Shown: in pieces, positions 44,800 to 55,379 of the stretch
How the letters are laid out: every line of letters starts with the position of its first letter
Position numbering within the stretch: the stretch's first letter is position 1
Origin: Capra hircus
Lineage: Eukaryota; Chordata; Mammalia; Artiodactyla; Bovidae
Reading direction: 5' to 3'
Assembly: GCF_001704415.2 (NCBI RefSeq)
Contig: NC_030808.1
Coordinates: forward strand, 81,438,594-81,502,593
DNA length: 64,000 bases
The notes under the pieces: model-generated
Told to the model about the DNA's origin: nothing
Database searches by the model: none
The model's input: the letters and a program-made list of their open reading frames with translations, nothing else
Translations under genes and position numbers: made by a program

Positions 44800-45000
44800 G
44801 GATTTCCCTGGTGGTCCAGTGGCTAAGAATTCACCTTGCAAAGCAAGGATGTGGGGTCAATTCCTGGTCAGGGAAATAAGAACCCACAAGTCACGGAGCA
44901 ACTGAGCCTGCGCACCGCAACTAGAGAGTCCTCAGGCCGCAATGAAGATCCCATGTGTCCCAACTAAGTCACAAGGCCGCCAAATAAATTAACTAAAAAA
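44800..45000 (+). mobile_element. CHR-type SINE, sense
   Basis: The head 'gatttccctggtggtccagt' and B-box region 'ggtcaattcctggtcaggg' are followed by 'cggagcaactgagcctgcgc' and the tail 'ccaaataaattaactaa'. Duplication 'gagaaatcag' (44790-44799) / 'gaaaaatcag' (45001-45010). Confidence 0.92.
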
Positions 45001-45059
45001 GAAAAATCAGTTTGTCCTTTGTATTAAAGGAAAGCTACCATTCATAGCTACCAGAAAAC

Positions 45060-45560
45060 ACAAAATACACTGTTACTAATTTGAACAACCATAAGTTCAA
45101 AAAATAATAAAGTAGATAAACATACAAATAACATGAAGGGAAGAAGAAAAAGTCCATGAACAGACAATTTACAAAAAATATATACAATGGATAGTAAGGG
45201 AAAAGTGTGACTTCGGTATCAAAAAATGAAAATTAAATCAAAATGAAATACCGGTTTCTCTTTGCAAAGTGGCTAAGACTGTTTTATACACTGCCTTGGA
45301 AAAGGTATGGGAAACATACTCTTACACACTGCTGATGATTAAATACTTCTTACAACCTTTTTGAAGTATAGTTACTTGATAGCAGGTGTCAGTGGGCTTA
45401 AATGTAAATATTCTTTGATCTAAAATTAAACTTCAAGGAATTATCCTAAACAAATAATCAAGAATTTGCAAAAAGGTCATTGAGAAAATAAAATACCCGT
45501 AAAGGGAAGTTTTATTAAATGAGTAAAATTAAAAATATTTTAAAGCTTTACAAGTTATAT
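45060..45560 (+). mobile_element. Old L1 (L1M-type) fragment, sense
   Basis: 'catgaacagacaatttacaa', 'ctctttgcaaagtggctaag', 'cacactgctgatgatt' and 'ggaattatcctaaacaaata' follow the order of the ORF2 3' region and 3' UTR in diverged L1M copies. Confidence 0.65.
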
Positions 45561-47139
45561 ATTAAAGTATTGATATATAGATTAAAATATTCATAACAAA
45601 ATACGGATAAGGAAGGTAACATGATAATTGATACCATGTAATCTAACACATATATATGACTAGAAGAATAAATATAATGTTAACCATAGTTATTTGGATG
45701 CAGGGCTAGTGGTAATTTTATTTTCTTCTCTTTTAATCTAAATTTCTAAACTTTCTATGAAGTACAAGTATATTACTTTGGGAACAAAATTAAGTTTTAA
45801 GACCTGCTGATTTAATAAATACACTATTATTTTAACATTCAAGTTACTTGAACTTTAAAAAACTTCTTTTTCCCCCCTCTAATTTTAAGGGAGATATCAA
45901 ACATGAAAGCACAGATGGCTTGGCAATGATTCTGTAATATATTCTGCTATAGAGGGTGGTATGTCTTCTCATTACAGTGAGGGATGCTCGTGGCTGGGAA
46001 TACGCTTTGAGGAGGTGGGAGAGTTTACGACCGAAACTTTGACCACAAGGTAGGTAGGGATACCTGTGGTATCTACATATTTTGTCGTGCAAAAATATAG
46101 GCAAGTGAAGGTGGCAATAAAAGATTATGAGATGAGCAGAAAGGAAGGTGAGAGACCCTATCACAGGAAGCCCTGTCAACTGAGAAGGACAACAGAGTCA
46201 GGATAATAAGTTACAGAAGAGGTTCGGGAAACTCAAACAGATATGAATTCAAGGCCACCAATCAGCAGTGTGGACCCAACTGAGGAGGCAAAACATCAAC
46301 ACAGCAGCAGAAAACACAATTTGGGGAGTACTCTGGCTTGGCACAGTCAAAGGAAGAAGGGCCAAAGTTGACAAGGTGGAGGACGTAAGCCTGGAAGGAA
46401 GTGATTACTGAAATGTGCTGGATGGCACAAAGGCAAAGGGGTCAGGGATATATTTAGTTCGGTTAGTACCAGTATCTACTGTCCTGTATGACACACAACA
46501 GAGTAGTATAATATATATTTAAAGAAAAAAACATAATGAGACATTGTGTAAGGAGAGGTATGAGACAACTGACATAGCTGAGCACCTGCTATCTAACAGA
46601 CTCTTGGCACAGATTAATGTATCAGCTCAGTCTCTTCTGTTTGGCTGCGCTTTCTCCTTTGCCTAGAAACATGTTCATGCCGCTCCTTTTCAGAATTTCC
46701 CTCTGACTTATCTACTCACTTTCCTGTCCTCCACCACCAAACTTCTTGAAAGAACACTATATGCCAAGAGCTGGCAGAAACTAGGCGTCTGCTAATGCTT
46801 TTCCTTGGCTCAGAGTGAGACTTGCTTCTAACCAAGAGAACACCATAAAGGTGCTGGAATGTACTGATCACATGCACATAATGATGTGATGATATTATAG
46901 AAAACCATACTGCACATCTTGCCGGAGTTTCTCCCTTCGTTAGCTAAGAGGAAGCAGATGGCCATATTGGGTAACCCCATATGGCAAGGAAGTGTGTGGG
47001 TGCTCTCCGTTAGCTGAGGGACACCTCTAGACAACAGGCAATAACAACTCAAAAAAAAAAAAAAAACAAAACAAAAAGCTGAGGCTTTTATTTCTACAAC
47101 CCCAAGATACTGAATGCTGTCAACAGCCACACGAGTCCC
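45561..47139. other. Mostly unique DNA
   Basis: About 1.6 kb without a confident repeat. Open frames of 111 and 112 codons on the minus strand (45844-46179, 46828-47166) have no domain, and the second runs through an A-rich tract (47050-47066) and into LTR-like sequence, so I do not call them. Confidence 0.4.
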
Positions 47140-47333
47140 CCAGGCAAGTTTCATATGAAAATCCAACCCTGGCCAACACCTTGATTACAGCCTTGTAAGA
47201 GACCCTAAGTGGGAGACCTAACTAGGCTACATTCAGAGTCCTGACCCACTGAAATTGAGATAATAAATGGGCGTTGTTTTAAGCCACTAAAATAATACTG
47301 TGATGCATCAGTAGAAAACTAATATACGCACAG
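47140..47333 (+). mobile_element. LTR 3' portion, MLT1-like
   Basis: 'gccttgtaagagaccctaag', 'tcctgacccactgaaattga', 'gataataaatgggcgttgtt' and 'ttaagccactaaaataatac' are the 3' end of a MaLR-type LTR, with the polyadenylation region in 'gataataaat'. The 5' extent is unclear. Confidence 0.65.
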
Positions 47334-47565
47334 AACTCAACACCATCCTGACTAGAGACAACTTGGTTAATATTTAAGAAAAGCAACTAAAGCTCTTGAA
47401 GTGCAACCAATAAAGATTATGATGGCATACTCAAATACCCCTTTTCATATAAATAATAGTAACATGATAGAGAAAACATTCTGCCTAATAACTCAAATAA
47501 ACATGCTTTACAAGCCTAACCCTTTGTTAGTCACAGTCAAGTTCAGCAGCAGTAATCAATCACAC
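47334..47565. other. Unique DNA, no gene seen
   Basis: Short unremarkable stretch before a BovB copy. Confidence 0.4.
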
Positions 47566-48485
47566 ATGGAATAACAGATTGGTTCCAAATTGGGAAAGGA
47601 GTGTATGTCAAGGCTGTATATTGTCACCCTGCTTATTTAATTTATATGCATAGTACATCAAGCGAAATGCTGGGCTGGATGAAGCACAAGCTGGAATCAA
47701 GATTGCCGGGAGAAATATCAATAACCTCAGATACTCAGATGACATCACCCTTATGGAAGAAAGTGAAGAGGGACTGAAAAGCCTCTTGATGAAAGTGAAA
47801 GAGGAGAGTGAAAAGCTGGCTTAAAACTCAACATTCAGAAAACGAAGATCATGGCATCTGGTCCCATCACTTCAGGGCAAATAGATGGGGAAACAGTGTA
47901 AACAGTGAGAGACTTTATTTTGGGGGGCTTCAAAATCACTGCAGATGGTGATTGTAGCTATGAAATTAAAAGATGTCTGCTCATGGGAAGAAAAATTATG
48001 ACCAACCTAGACAGTATATTAAAAAGCAGAGACATACTTGGCCGACAAAGGTCTATCTAGTCAAAGCTATGGTTTTTCCAGTAGTCATGTATGGATGTGA
48101 GAGTTGGACTATAAAGAAAGCTGAGCGCTTAAGAATTGATGCTTTTGAACTGTGGTGTTGGAGAAGACTCTTGAGAGTCCCTTGGACTGCAAGGAGATCA
48201 AACCAGTCCATCCTAAAGGAAATCAGTCCTGAGTATTTATTGGAAGGACTGATGCTGAAGCTGAAACTCCAAATCTTTGGTCACCTGATACAAAGAACTG
48301 ACTCATTGGAAAAGACCCTGATGCTGGGAAAGATTGAAGGAAGGAGAAGGGAACGACATAGGGTGGGATGGTTGGATGACATTACCGACTCGATGGATGT
48401 GAGTTTAAGCAAGCTCCGGGAGTTGGTGACGGACAGGGAAGCCTGGCATGCTGCGGTCCATGGGGTCACAAAGAGTTGGACATGA
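47566..48485 (+). pseudogene. BovB reverse transcriptase fragment, dead
   Basis: The palm motif reads YSDD (tac tca gat gac at about 47732-47743) instead of the YADD seen in the 3.1-kb copy. A 1-bp loss in 'gtgaaaagctggc' shifts the frame and brings in TAA in 'gcttaaaac', and 'agtgtaaac' gives another stop where the 3.1-kb copy has 'agtggaaac'. The terminal frame 47973-48485 stays open ([30 protein letters not shown]) to the natural end. N-terminal domains are absent. It retains the segment missing from the 3.1-kb copy, which makes it a useful in-window reference. Confidence 0.88.
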
Positions 48486-48510
48486 CTGAGTGACTGAACT
48501 GAACTGAATT
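47566..48510 (+). mobile_element. BovB LINE, 5'-truncated, sense
   Basis: It starts inside the palm part of the reverse transcriptase ('cacatggaataacagattgg') and runs to the GAACT-type 3' end. Confidence 0.95.
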
Positions 48511-48731
48511 CACTCATAGTGCTATATTAGTTAGTAAGGAGAATTATGAAAAATATAAAATAGAGTCCTTGTTTTCCAATATCTTTTGTTTCCTAAATCT
48601 TATCCATGTCATCTGGGAGTTTCTTTATATAAAGGTCTTATTTCCCAGTGTTTCTAAAACAGCAAAGCCAGAGGCATAGGTAAGTCACGCAGAGCAGCTC
48701 ATAGGCAGCATGGAAAACTGCAGAAGGGGAG
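48511..48731. other. Unique DNA, no gene seen
   Basis: No recognised repeat or exon. Confidence 0.35.
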
Positions 48732-48949
48732 GATGAGTGAATTGGTTATGTATTGCAGCATAACACATTGCCCCAAACCGAACAGCTTAAAACAACAAGC
48801 CTTTATTATCGCACTTAGTTTCTGAAGGTCAGGAATCTGGGAGCAGCTTAGGTGGGTGGTTCCGGCTCAGGGTTTCTCAGGAAGTTTCGGTTAAATTGTT
48901 GACTGGGATGCAGTCATCTGAAAGCTTGCCTGGGGCTTGAGGAACTTAA

Positions 48950-49173
48950 ATTGACCCTTGAACAGCATGGGTTTGAACTGTGTGGGTCCACTGCTGTGTG
49001 GCTTTTTAAAAACTACATGTGGCTTTAAAAAATATTACAGTAATATGCAATCTGAGGTTGGTTGATCTCTAGGTGTGAAACTGTAGCTGTAACTACAGAG
49101 GGCTGCCTGTAAGTTAAGTTACAGATGAATTTTTGAACCACCCTCTCTCCCACATTGTTCGAGGGTCAACTGT
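48950..49173. mobile_element. MER8-like Tigger element in LTR
   Basis: 'ttgacccttgaacagcatgg', 'gtttgaactgtgtgggtcca', 'gaggttggttgatctctagg' and the inverted right end 'cattgttcgagggtcaactg'. It is near full length with clear inverted termini. Confidence 0.9.
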
Positions 49174-49299
49174 ACTTCCAAGACTGTTTATAGATGTTTG
49201 TAAGAGGCCTCAGTTCCTTAACAACAGGAATTTGAGAGTTCCCCCAAAGCAAGTTATCAAGAGCAAGCAAAAAGCTGCAGTGCTTTTTATGACCTAGCT

Positions 49300-49496
49300 C
49301 AGGGATTAACAAACTTTCTGAAAGGGCTAAATAATAACTATTTTAAGTGTACATGCCATAGGGTTTGTAACTGCTTACCTCAGTTTCAGTGCAAAGACAG
49401 GTACATACAATGTAAACAAATGGGGATACTTGTTCCAATACAACTTGATTCATAAAAATAGGTGGCCAGCCCACATCTATAGTTTGCTAACCTCTG
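49300..49496. mobile_element. hAT-type MER element in LTR
   Basis: The ends 'cagggattaacaaactt' and 'agtttgctaacctctg' are inverted, with 'gatacttgttccaatacaac' and 'aataggtggccagcccacat' inside. The 8-bp flanks 'acctagct' (49292-49299) and 'acttggtc' (49497-49504) fit a decayed hAT target-site duplication. Confidence 0.8.
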
Positions 49497-49699
49497 ACTT
49501 GGTCTCCAAATCTGCATGCCCTCATTCTCCCTTTATTCATTCATGAGAAGCAAGTCATCAGTATCCAACCTACACTCAGGGGGAGAGGAATTAGGCTCTA
49601 ACTCTTAAGGCGAAGAATAAAAGAATTTCTGAACATATCTTAAAACCAAAACAATGGGCTTAATGCGCAGTAAGCAGAATATGGGTTAAATATTGCATT

Positions 49700-50147
49700 T
49701 GTTTCTTAGGTCTGCTGTAACAAATTATACAAACTGGGAGGCATAAAGCAACAGAAATTTACTCCCGCATAGTTCCTGAGACTAGACGTTCAAAATCAAG
49801 GTATCAGCAGGGCCGTGGTCCCTCTGAAGGCTCTAAGGAAGACCCCTGCCTCTTGCGAACTTTCAGGGGCTCCTAGCAACCCCCAGTGCTCCTTGGCTGG
49901 TAGCTGTTTCACTCCAGTCTCTACTTCTGTCATCACACAGCCTCTTCTCTGTGTGTATCTCTGTGTGTCCCCTCCTCTTCTTATAAGGACACTACTCACT
50001 GGATTTAGACCAATGACCTCTTATCCAGAATGACCTCGTATTAATGCCAATAATTATAACTACAGTCTATTTCCAAATAAGGTCATAGTCTGAGGTTCCA
50101 GGTGAATATGAATTCTAGGGGAACACTATTCAACCCACCACGACACA
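49700..50147 (-). mobile_element. LTR (MLT1-like), antisense
   Basis: 'ggtctgctgtaacaaattat', 'caacagaaatttactcccgc', 'gttcaaaatcaaggtatcag', 'cttcttataaggacactact' and 'ggtgaatatgaattctaggg' follow the antisense order of a MaLR LTR. It is separate from the preceding LTR by sequence. Confidence 0.8.
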
Positions 50148-50422
50148 CAAGAGTGCCCCCTACTGAGTTCTCTGCCCTCAGTTCCTGCCACTCTGAGCTC
50201 TAGGCTCTAGTCAGAGTGAATGGCTTGTTCTCTTACTAGGCTATGTGATCTTGCTATCACTCTCCCTAGAGTGCCCTATCACCTCTTCCTCATTTCTACT
50301 TGTCCTTTAAGATTTCTAAAATATCCCTTCAGAAATCCTTGTTTTATATCCACAGATTTTACATTTTATAAGAAACGATACAACGTTAATATGTAGAATG
50401 TGATCATTTAAGGATACATATT
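50148..50422. other. Unique DNA, no gene seen
   Basis: A faint L2-like patch at 50240-50330; nothing callable. Confidence 0.35.
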
Positions 50423-50434
50423 AAAACAGCTAGA

Positions 50435-50655
50435 AAGAAAGTGAAAGTGAAGCCGCTCAGTCGTGTCCGACTCTTTGCAACCCCATGGACTGTAGCCTAC
50501 CAGGCTCCTCAGTCCATGGAATTTTCCAGGCGAGATTACTGGAGTGGGTTGCCATTTCCTTCTTCAGGGGATCTTCCCAACCCAGGGATCGAACCCGGGT
50601 CTCCCACACTGCAGGCAGACGCTTTACTGTCTGAGCCACCAGGAGGCCCGGGTTC
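50435..50655 (-). mobile_element. Bov-tA SINE, antisense
   Basis: 'gtgaagccgctcagtcgtgt', the Bov-A body to 'ttgccatttccttcttcagg', then the head 'gggatcgaacccgggtctcc' ending 'gagccaccaggaggcccggg'. It is low in divergence and retains CpGs. Perfect duplication 'aaaacagctaga' (50423-50434 and 50656-50667). It is probably among the youngest insertions here. Confidence 0.96.
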
Positions 50656-50667
50656 AAAACAGCTAGA

Positions 50668-50999
50668 GGGAGTGCTAAAAAACATTAAAAAGATACAGCA
50701 AAACAGTCATAAGATGAAACAGAATACTAGAAAACATTTGATTAAACTAAAATCAATCAATGGAAGAATATGAGAAAACAAAAAACTTTATTAAAATTAA
50801 AATAGATTTATATTAAAAATAAAAAATAAAATCAAATCAATTAATCAATCAATGGAAGAATATGAGGAAACAAAAAGCCTAATGGGATAAACAGAAAACT
50901 AAACACAAAGTGCAACCATATCAGAAACTACGCTAAATGCAGATGAATGACAAGGTAGAGACCAAGGCTGGATTTACAAAAAGGAAGATTCAATTGTAT
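50668..50999. other. A-rich DNA, possibly degraded L1
   Basis: Direct repetition of 'aatcaatcaatggaagaata' at about 50750 and 50845 suggests local duplication of about 95 bp. The origin is unclear. Confidence 0.35.
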
Positions 51000-51590
51000 C
51001 TTATTTCTAAGAAATACAGCTCAAACATTAAAAGACAGACAATTTGAAAGTAAAAGGAGGGAATGATATACCATTCAAATACTAAGCATAAAAAGCTGAT
51101 GTGACTATTATCAGATAAAGTAGACTTCAAGACAAGGAGCATTAGCAGAGATAAAGAGGGAGAGTTAATAATATTAAGAGGGCCACTTCATCAAGAAGAC
51201 ATAATAATCCTAAATGTGGACATAGTCAACATCCGCGCTTCAAAGCATGGAATGACAGAACTAACGAAATAGGTAAATCCACAATCAGAGATTTTAACAC
51301 TCCTTTCTCAGTAACAGATATAGAAGTAGACAAAAGAAACCCATCAGCAGATAGATTTAAACAGTACTATCAACCATCTTGCCCTAACCATCTTGCCCAA
51401 ACTCACGGAACACTGCACTTAGCAACTGCAGAAAACGTAAGTGAAAAGATAGCTACACCAACAAAGACCTTATTCTGAAACTTAAAGTGTTTTTCAATAG
51501 TATTATTTCCAGACCGAAATCTTAAAAGAGTATGTTCACTGACCATATACAAATGAAATCAGAGACATCAATAAAAGAAGTACTTTTATA
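51000..51590 (+). mobile_element. L1 ORF2 endonuclease-region fragment, sense
   Basis: 'gataaagtagacttcaagac', 'cacttcatcaagaagacata', 'ataatcctaaatgtggacat', 'gaaataggtaaatccacaat' and 'gtatgttcactgacc' correspond to the endonuclease part of L1 ORF2. It is heavily degraded with small deletions and many stops. The reverse-transcriptase part is not present downstream. Confidence 0.75.
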
Positions 51591-51599
51591 TATCAAGAA

Positions 51600-52115
51600 A
51601 ATACTTTTTAAAAATTCCTGTTCACTTCACACCTGTCAGAATCATCAAAACAACCACAAATAACAAATGTTGGTGAGGATACACAGAAAAGAGAATCTCT
51701 GTACACTGTTGGTAGGATTGTGAATTGGTGTAGCCACTCTGGAAAACAGTATGGAGGCTCCTCAAAAAACTAAAAATAGGACTGTCAAAAGATCCAGCAT
51801 TTCCAATACTAGGTAGGTATACGAGAAAAACAAAAACACTAATTTGAAAAGATACATATACCCCAATATTCACAGTAGCATTATTAACCAAGATATGGAT
51901 GTAATCTGCCTTCTTCAACAGACGAATGGATAAAGATTTGGCATATATATATATATATATACGAATACATACAATGGAATATTAGTCATAAGAAAGAAGG
52001 AAATTCTGCAACAATACAAATGGACCTAGAGAGCATTATGCTTCATGAAACTGGAGAAAGCCAATTACTGTATGTTATCACTTATATATGGAATCTTAAA
52101 AAAAGAAATTTTATC
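51600..52115 (+). mobile_element. L1 (L1MA-like) ORF2 3' end, sense
   Basis: 'ttcacacctgtcagaatcat', 'caacaaatgttggtgagga'-type block, 'ggtgtagccactctggaaaa', 'cagtagcattattaaccaag' and 'acaatggaatattagtcata' are the last part of ORF2 and its 3' boundary. It may be the same insertion as the preceding endonuclease fragment with a large internal deletion, or a second copy. Confidence 0.85.
51942..51961. repeat. (AT)n microsatellite
   Basis: Ten AT dinucleotides within the L1 fragment. Confidence 0.95.
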
Positions 52116-53697
52116 ACAGAGATGGAAAGTACAAAAACACAGTAAGAAGGAAATTCTAGAAATAAAACATAAATCTAAACATGTAAGAATTCATTAGATG
52201 GGCATAAAGGTCTTTCTGTTGAGTGAAGGTAACTTCTCTACCAGTATGTAAGGTTTTCTGTATGTATGTAATGTTCTTTGTTCTTTATTCCATGAACAGA
52301 ACTATTAATATCCACCTATAGGCTGGGCACCTCCCATTTGCACTTATTGCTGTTTAACATGTATCTCACGTGATTTCTTTAAAGCATTACGTGAAAACTT
52401 TATTCTTGAAACTTTCAACTGGAAAAAGTTCTGGCAAAATTATTTTTTCCTTCACAGTTTCCCAAAGCAGCCATATAAACCACTTTGTTTTTCCTGTTTG
52501 TTCCTATGGACCTTATTGTCTAATCATTTTCCAGATAAGTGATTATAAGGTAGCCTTTTTCAGTTTTTCAATTAGTAACTTTTTATGGTTACTAAACGAA
52601 ACTTCTGATGGTTTCGTTTCCTGGTTTATGATCCCCTAGACATTTTAGGGAACTTCAAAGAAGAAAACTTATAGTTTCCTAGACACTTGGCAGGCACTGT
52701 GGCCCCTATCTCCATTATCTTATTAAATTATGAAAGGTTTTCAGGTCAATGGAAAGACAGTCTACAGGTGGGGTTCAGTAGCTTTTAAAACTTCCATTCT
52801 GATTATAATAAAGGATCAGGCTGCTAGAAAGAGATCAAGTTTCTTTCAGCTCCCAGGTCCAGGTTAATAAGCAGTAGAGTTATATAAGCATCATTCCATT
52901 TAACTCCCCCTGATCCCTAGGTGCTTTCTGAGGTAAGGCTCACCTTTTTGTTTATACTGTTATTACACAGACTAAAAACTGGTTTTCAATTTCCAACGTA
53001 AAATTCTTCTGTCATCTATGATGTTATCCTATGTCCAAGCATTTGCCCAAGTATATCTCTCCCTTGCCAGTTTTTTGATGAGGTGTGTCATAAAGTACTG
53101 CAAAGGGTGTGTTTACTTTGTGTTGTATTTATTGAGAAGCATAAAAAAGGTTGTTCTATACTTTGCAGGTGTTCCATCATTTCTTTGATGTCTGTGGAAC
53201 AAGCTGTGCAAATTGTTGCTGCCAAGTTTGTATTGCAAATGTATCTTGAAATGAATTTTACCAGGATCCATTACACCACTTTACTATGGAAACACTGGTA
53301 AACATCTCACAACATGGCATTCAAGATTTAGTCCTTAAATTCTTGAGTAATGCTTAAAGTAGTATATTTTATTATCTCGCTATGATTATATTTGTTATTC
53401 TGTGAGGAAGGTAGAGTGAGATATTATCACCTCACTTGCAGATAAGGAAGTTGAAACATGAACAGAGCTGATTAAATGAGACAACATACAAGAAAAGTAT
53501 CTGTGACAGAGCCTGGTATGTGTGTATACATGTGTGTGTACATATACATGAATGTATACACACAAATATATATTTTATGTGTATATATATTTTTTTCTGC
53601 AAAATGAGGGTCAGGGCAATAATTTCTTTCTTTACAAGAATATATTTATTTACTACCAAAAAACAATTTAATGTCATATCTAAAATTAAAGCTTCTT
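52116..53697. other. Mostly unique DNA, no gene seen
   Basis: About 1.6 kb. An imperfect TG/TA-rich simple repeat lies at 53517-53590. Open frames of 72-89 codons lack features. No exon supported. Confidence 0.4.
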
Positions 53698-53710
53698 AAC
53701 ATCTAGTCAC

Positions 53711-53921
53711 AGCTTCCATAGTGGCTCAGATGGTAAAGAATCCACCTGCAAAGCAGGAGGCCCATGTTTGATCCCTGGGTTGGGAAGATTCCCTGGAGAA
53801 GGAAATGGCAACTCATTTCAGTATTCTTGCCTGGGAAATCCCATGGACAGAGGAGCCTGGTGGGCAGCATGCAGTCCATGGGGTCTCAAAGAGTTGGAAA
53901 TGACTAAACAACCAACACTCC
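53711..53921 (+). mobile_element. Bov-tA SINE, sense
   Basis: The head 'agcttccatagtggctcaga' and 'catgtttgatccctgggttg', then the Bov-A body to 'ggaaatgactaaacaacc'. Duplication 'aacatctagtcac' (53698-53710) / 'aacgtctagtcat' (53922-53934). Confidence 0.95.
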
Positions 53922-53941
53922 AACGTCTAGTCATATACAGT

Positions 53942-54218
53942 TCTGCTGCTGCTGCTGCTGCTAAGTTGCTACAGTCATGTCCGACTCTGTGCAACCCCAT
54001 AGACCGCTCCGACTCTGTGCGACCCCATAGACAGCAGCCCACAAGGCTCCCCCGTCTCTGGGACTCTCCAGGCAAGAACACTGGAGTGGGTTGCCATTTC
54101 CTTCTCCAATGCACAAAAGTGAAAAGGGAAAGTGAAGTCGCTCAATCGTGTCCGACCCTCAGCGACCCCACGGACTGCAGCCCTCCAGGCTCCTCCATCC
54201 ATGGGATTTTCCAGGCAG
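53942..54218 (-). mobile_element. Bov-A2 SINE (dimer), antisense, with internal duplication
   Basis: A CTG run, then two Bov-A units ending 'ggattttccaggca', so the second is truncated. Inside the first unit a 28-bp segment starting 'tccgactctgtgc' (about 53980-54007) is repeated at 54008-54035 with two differences. It faces the Bov-tA 20 bp to its left in inverted orientation. Confidence 0.93.
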
Positions 54219-55379
54219 TCCTTCTAGTAAGCTCTATTCTGATGTCATAGATAACATTTCCATATCTGGCTATGAGTTTTCTGCATTCAGGATAAATTAA
54301 TATATACTAGTCGATTTTAAAAATATAATTCAAAGACATTATAGGGCTACTTCTTTAAACTTTCATATATATATTTCTACTGACATCACAACATTATTTT
54401 GGCTTCTTCCTAAGATCTGTTTCCCTGAATAGAGCCTTCAGGTAAATTATGGTTTAATTAAAACTTGAGTTTGATTTCCTTCTACTTTCTTTTTTGGTTC
54501 TTCTCCTGCTTCTCAGGTGATACTCCACATTCCATAAAATCAGTTCATGGGCAGAAACAACAGGAAGAGGAATGTGAGTAGGACAGCGAACTAGGAGTCA
54601 GAGACTAGGAATTCCATAGACAGGAGGGAAAAAGCATTCAAGCTGGGAACTGGGATTACTGTAGGAGTTTACCAACTTCTAAGCCTTTGAGAGAAGCACG
54701 GGCTTAACAACTTGGAGTTTGCCAGGCAATGAGTTAGCAGGGCAGAGCAGGCCAAACAAGCATACGGGATCAGCAGCAGGCAGAATGCAAAATGCTTAGT
54801 ACTCTCAGTCACTCTTTATTCCTCTTACTATAGTGAATTTCAGTCTAATGTGATACTAGCCCCAAATCCTACCAGTTGTAATAACTGTAACAGTTGGCTG
54901 GCTGACCAGTCGTTATGGGATAAGAAGTGATCACAGCTCTTTTGGCAGAAGGGTTTTCTTTACTAAGTTGAAATGGATGAAATTACAGTGATTCACATCA
55001 AAGGGGGAGAAAATGATCATTAACTTATTACAACTCTCAAAAATAGTATGTCTTGAGGAGAGGACCAAAGCAATACTTCTTCAAGTATATCCTATGCCAT
55101 ACTCACTGCTGTGTTTTACTTCAATGCTCTAGATGAAAAAAGGTTTCTGTGGTCAAACACGCTGAGAAATGCTGCATGACCTTCTTACTAGAAATGTTAT
55201 TAAAAGTCCTAAGAAGTCTTGCAGTAAGAACATAAGCTCTTTTAACTTTATTCAATGTACTTTTATGATTAATGCTTTTAGTGTCCCGCTAAAGAAATCT
55301 TTGCATACTCCAAGGCAGCAAATATACTTTTCTTTGTTTTTCCTAGCTTTTGGTTCTGAGTTTTGTATTTAGGTCTATG
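54219..55379. other. Unique DNA, no gene seen
   Basis: A 54540-54790 patch ('gaggaatgtgagtaggacag', 'ggcttaacaacttggagttt') could be an old LTR but is not callable. No exon supported. Confidence 0.35.

Larger units (their letters stand above)
48732..49660 (-). mobile_element. LTR (MaLR/ERVL-type), antisense, with two insertions
   Basis: 'ttatgtattgcagcataaca', 'cttaaaacaacaagccttta', 'ctgaaggtcaggaatctggg' and 'gtttctcaggaagtttcggt' are the antisense 3' part. It resumes with 'gaggcctcagttccttaaca' and 'tttttatgacctagct', then 'ggggagaggaattaggctct' and 'gaacatatcttaaaacc'. Removing the MER8 and the hAT element leaves about 510 bp of continuous LTR. Confidence 0.72.

Noticed and set aside
45844..47166. 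Two minus-strand frames of about 111 codons
   Set aside because: No domain is visible. The second crosses an A-rich tract and enters LTR-like sequence, which points to chance openness.
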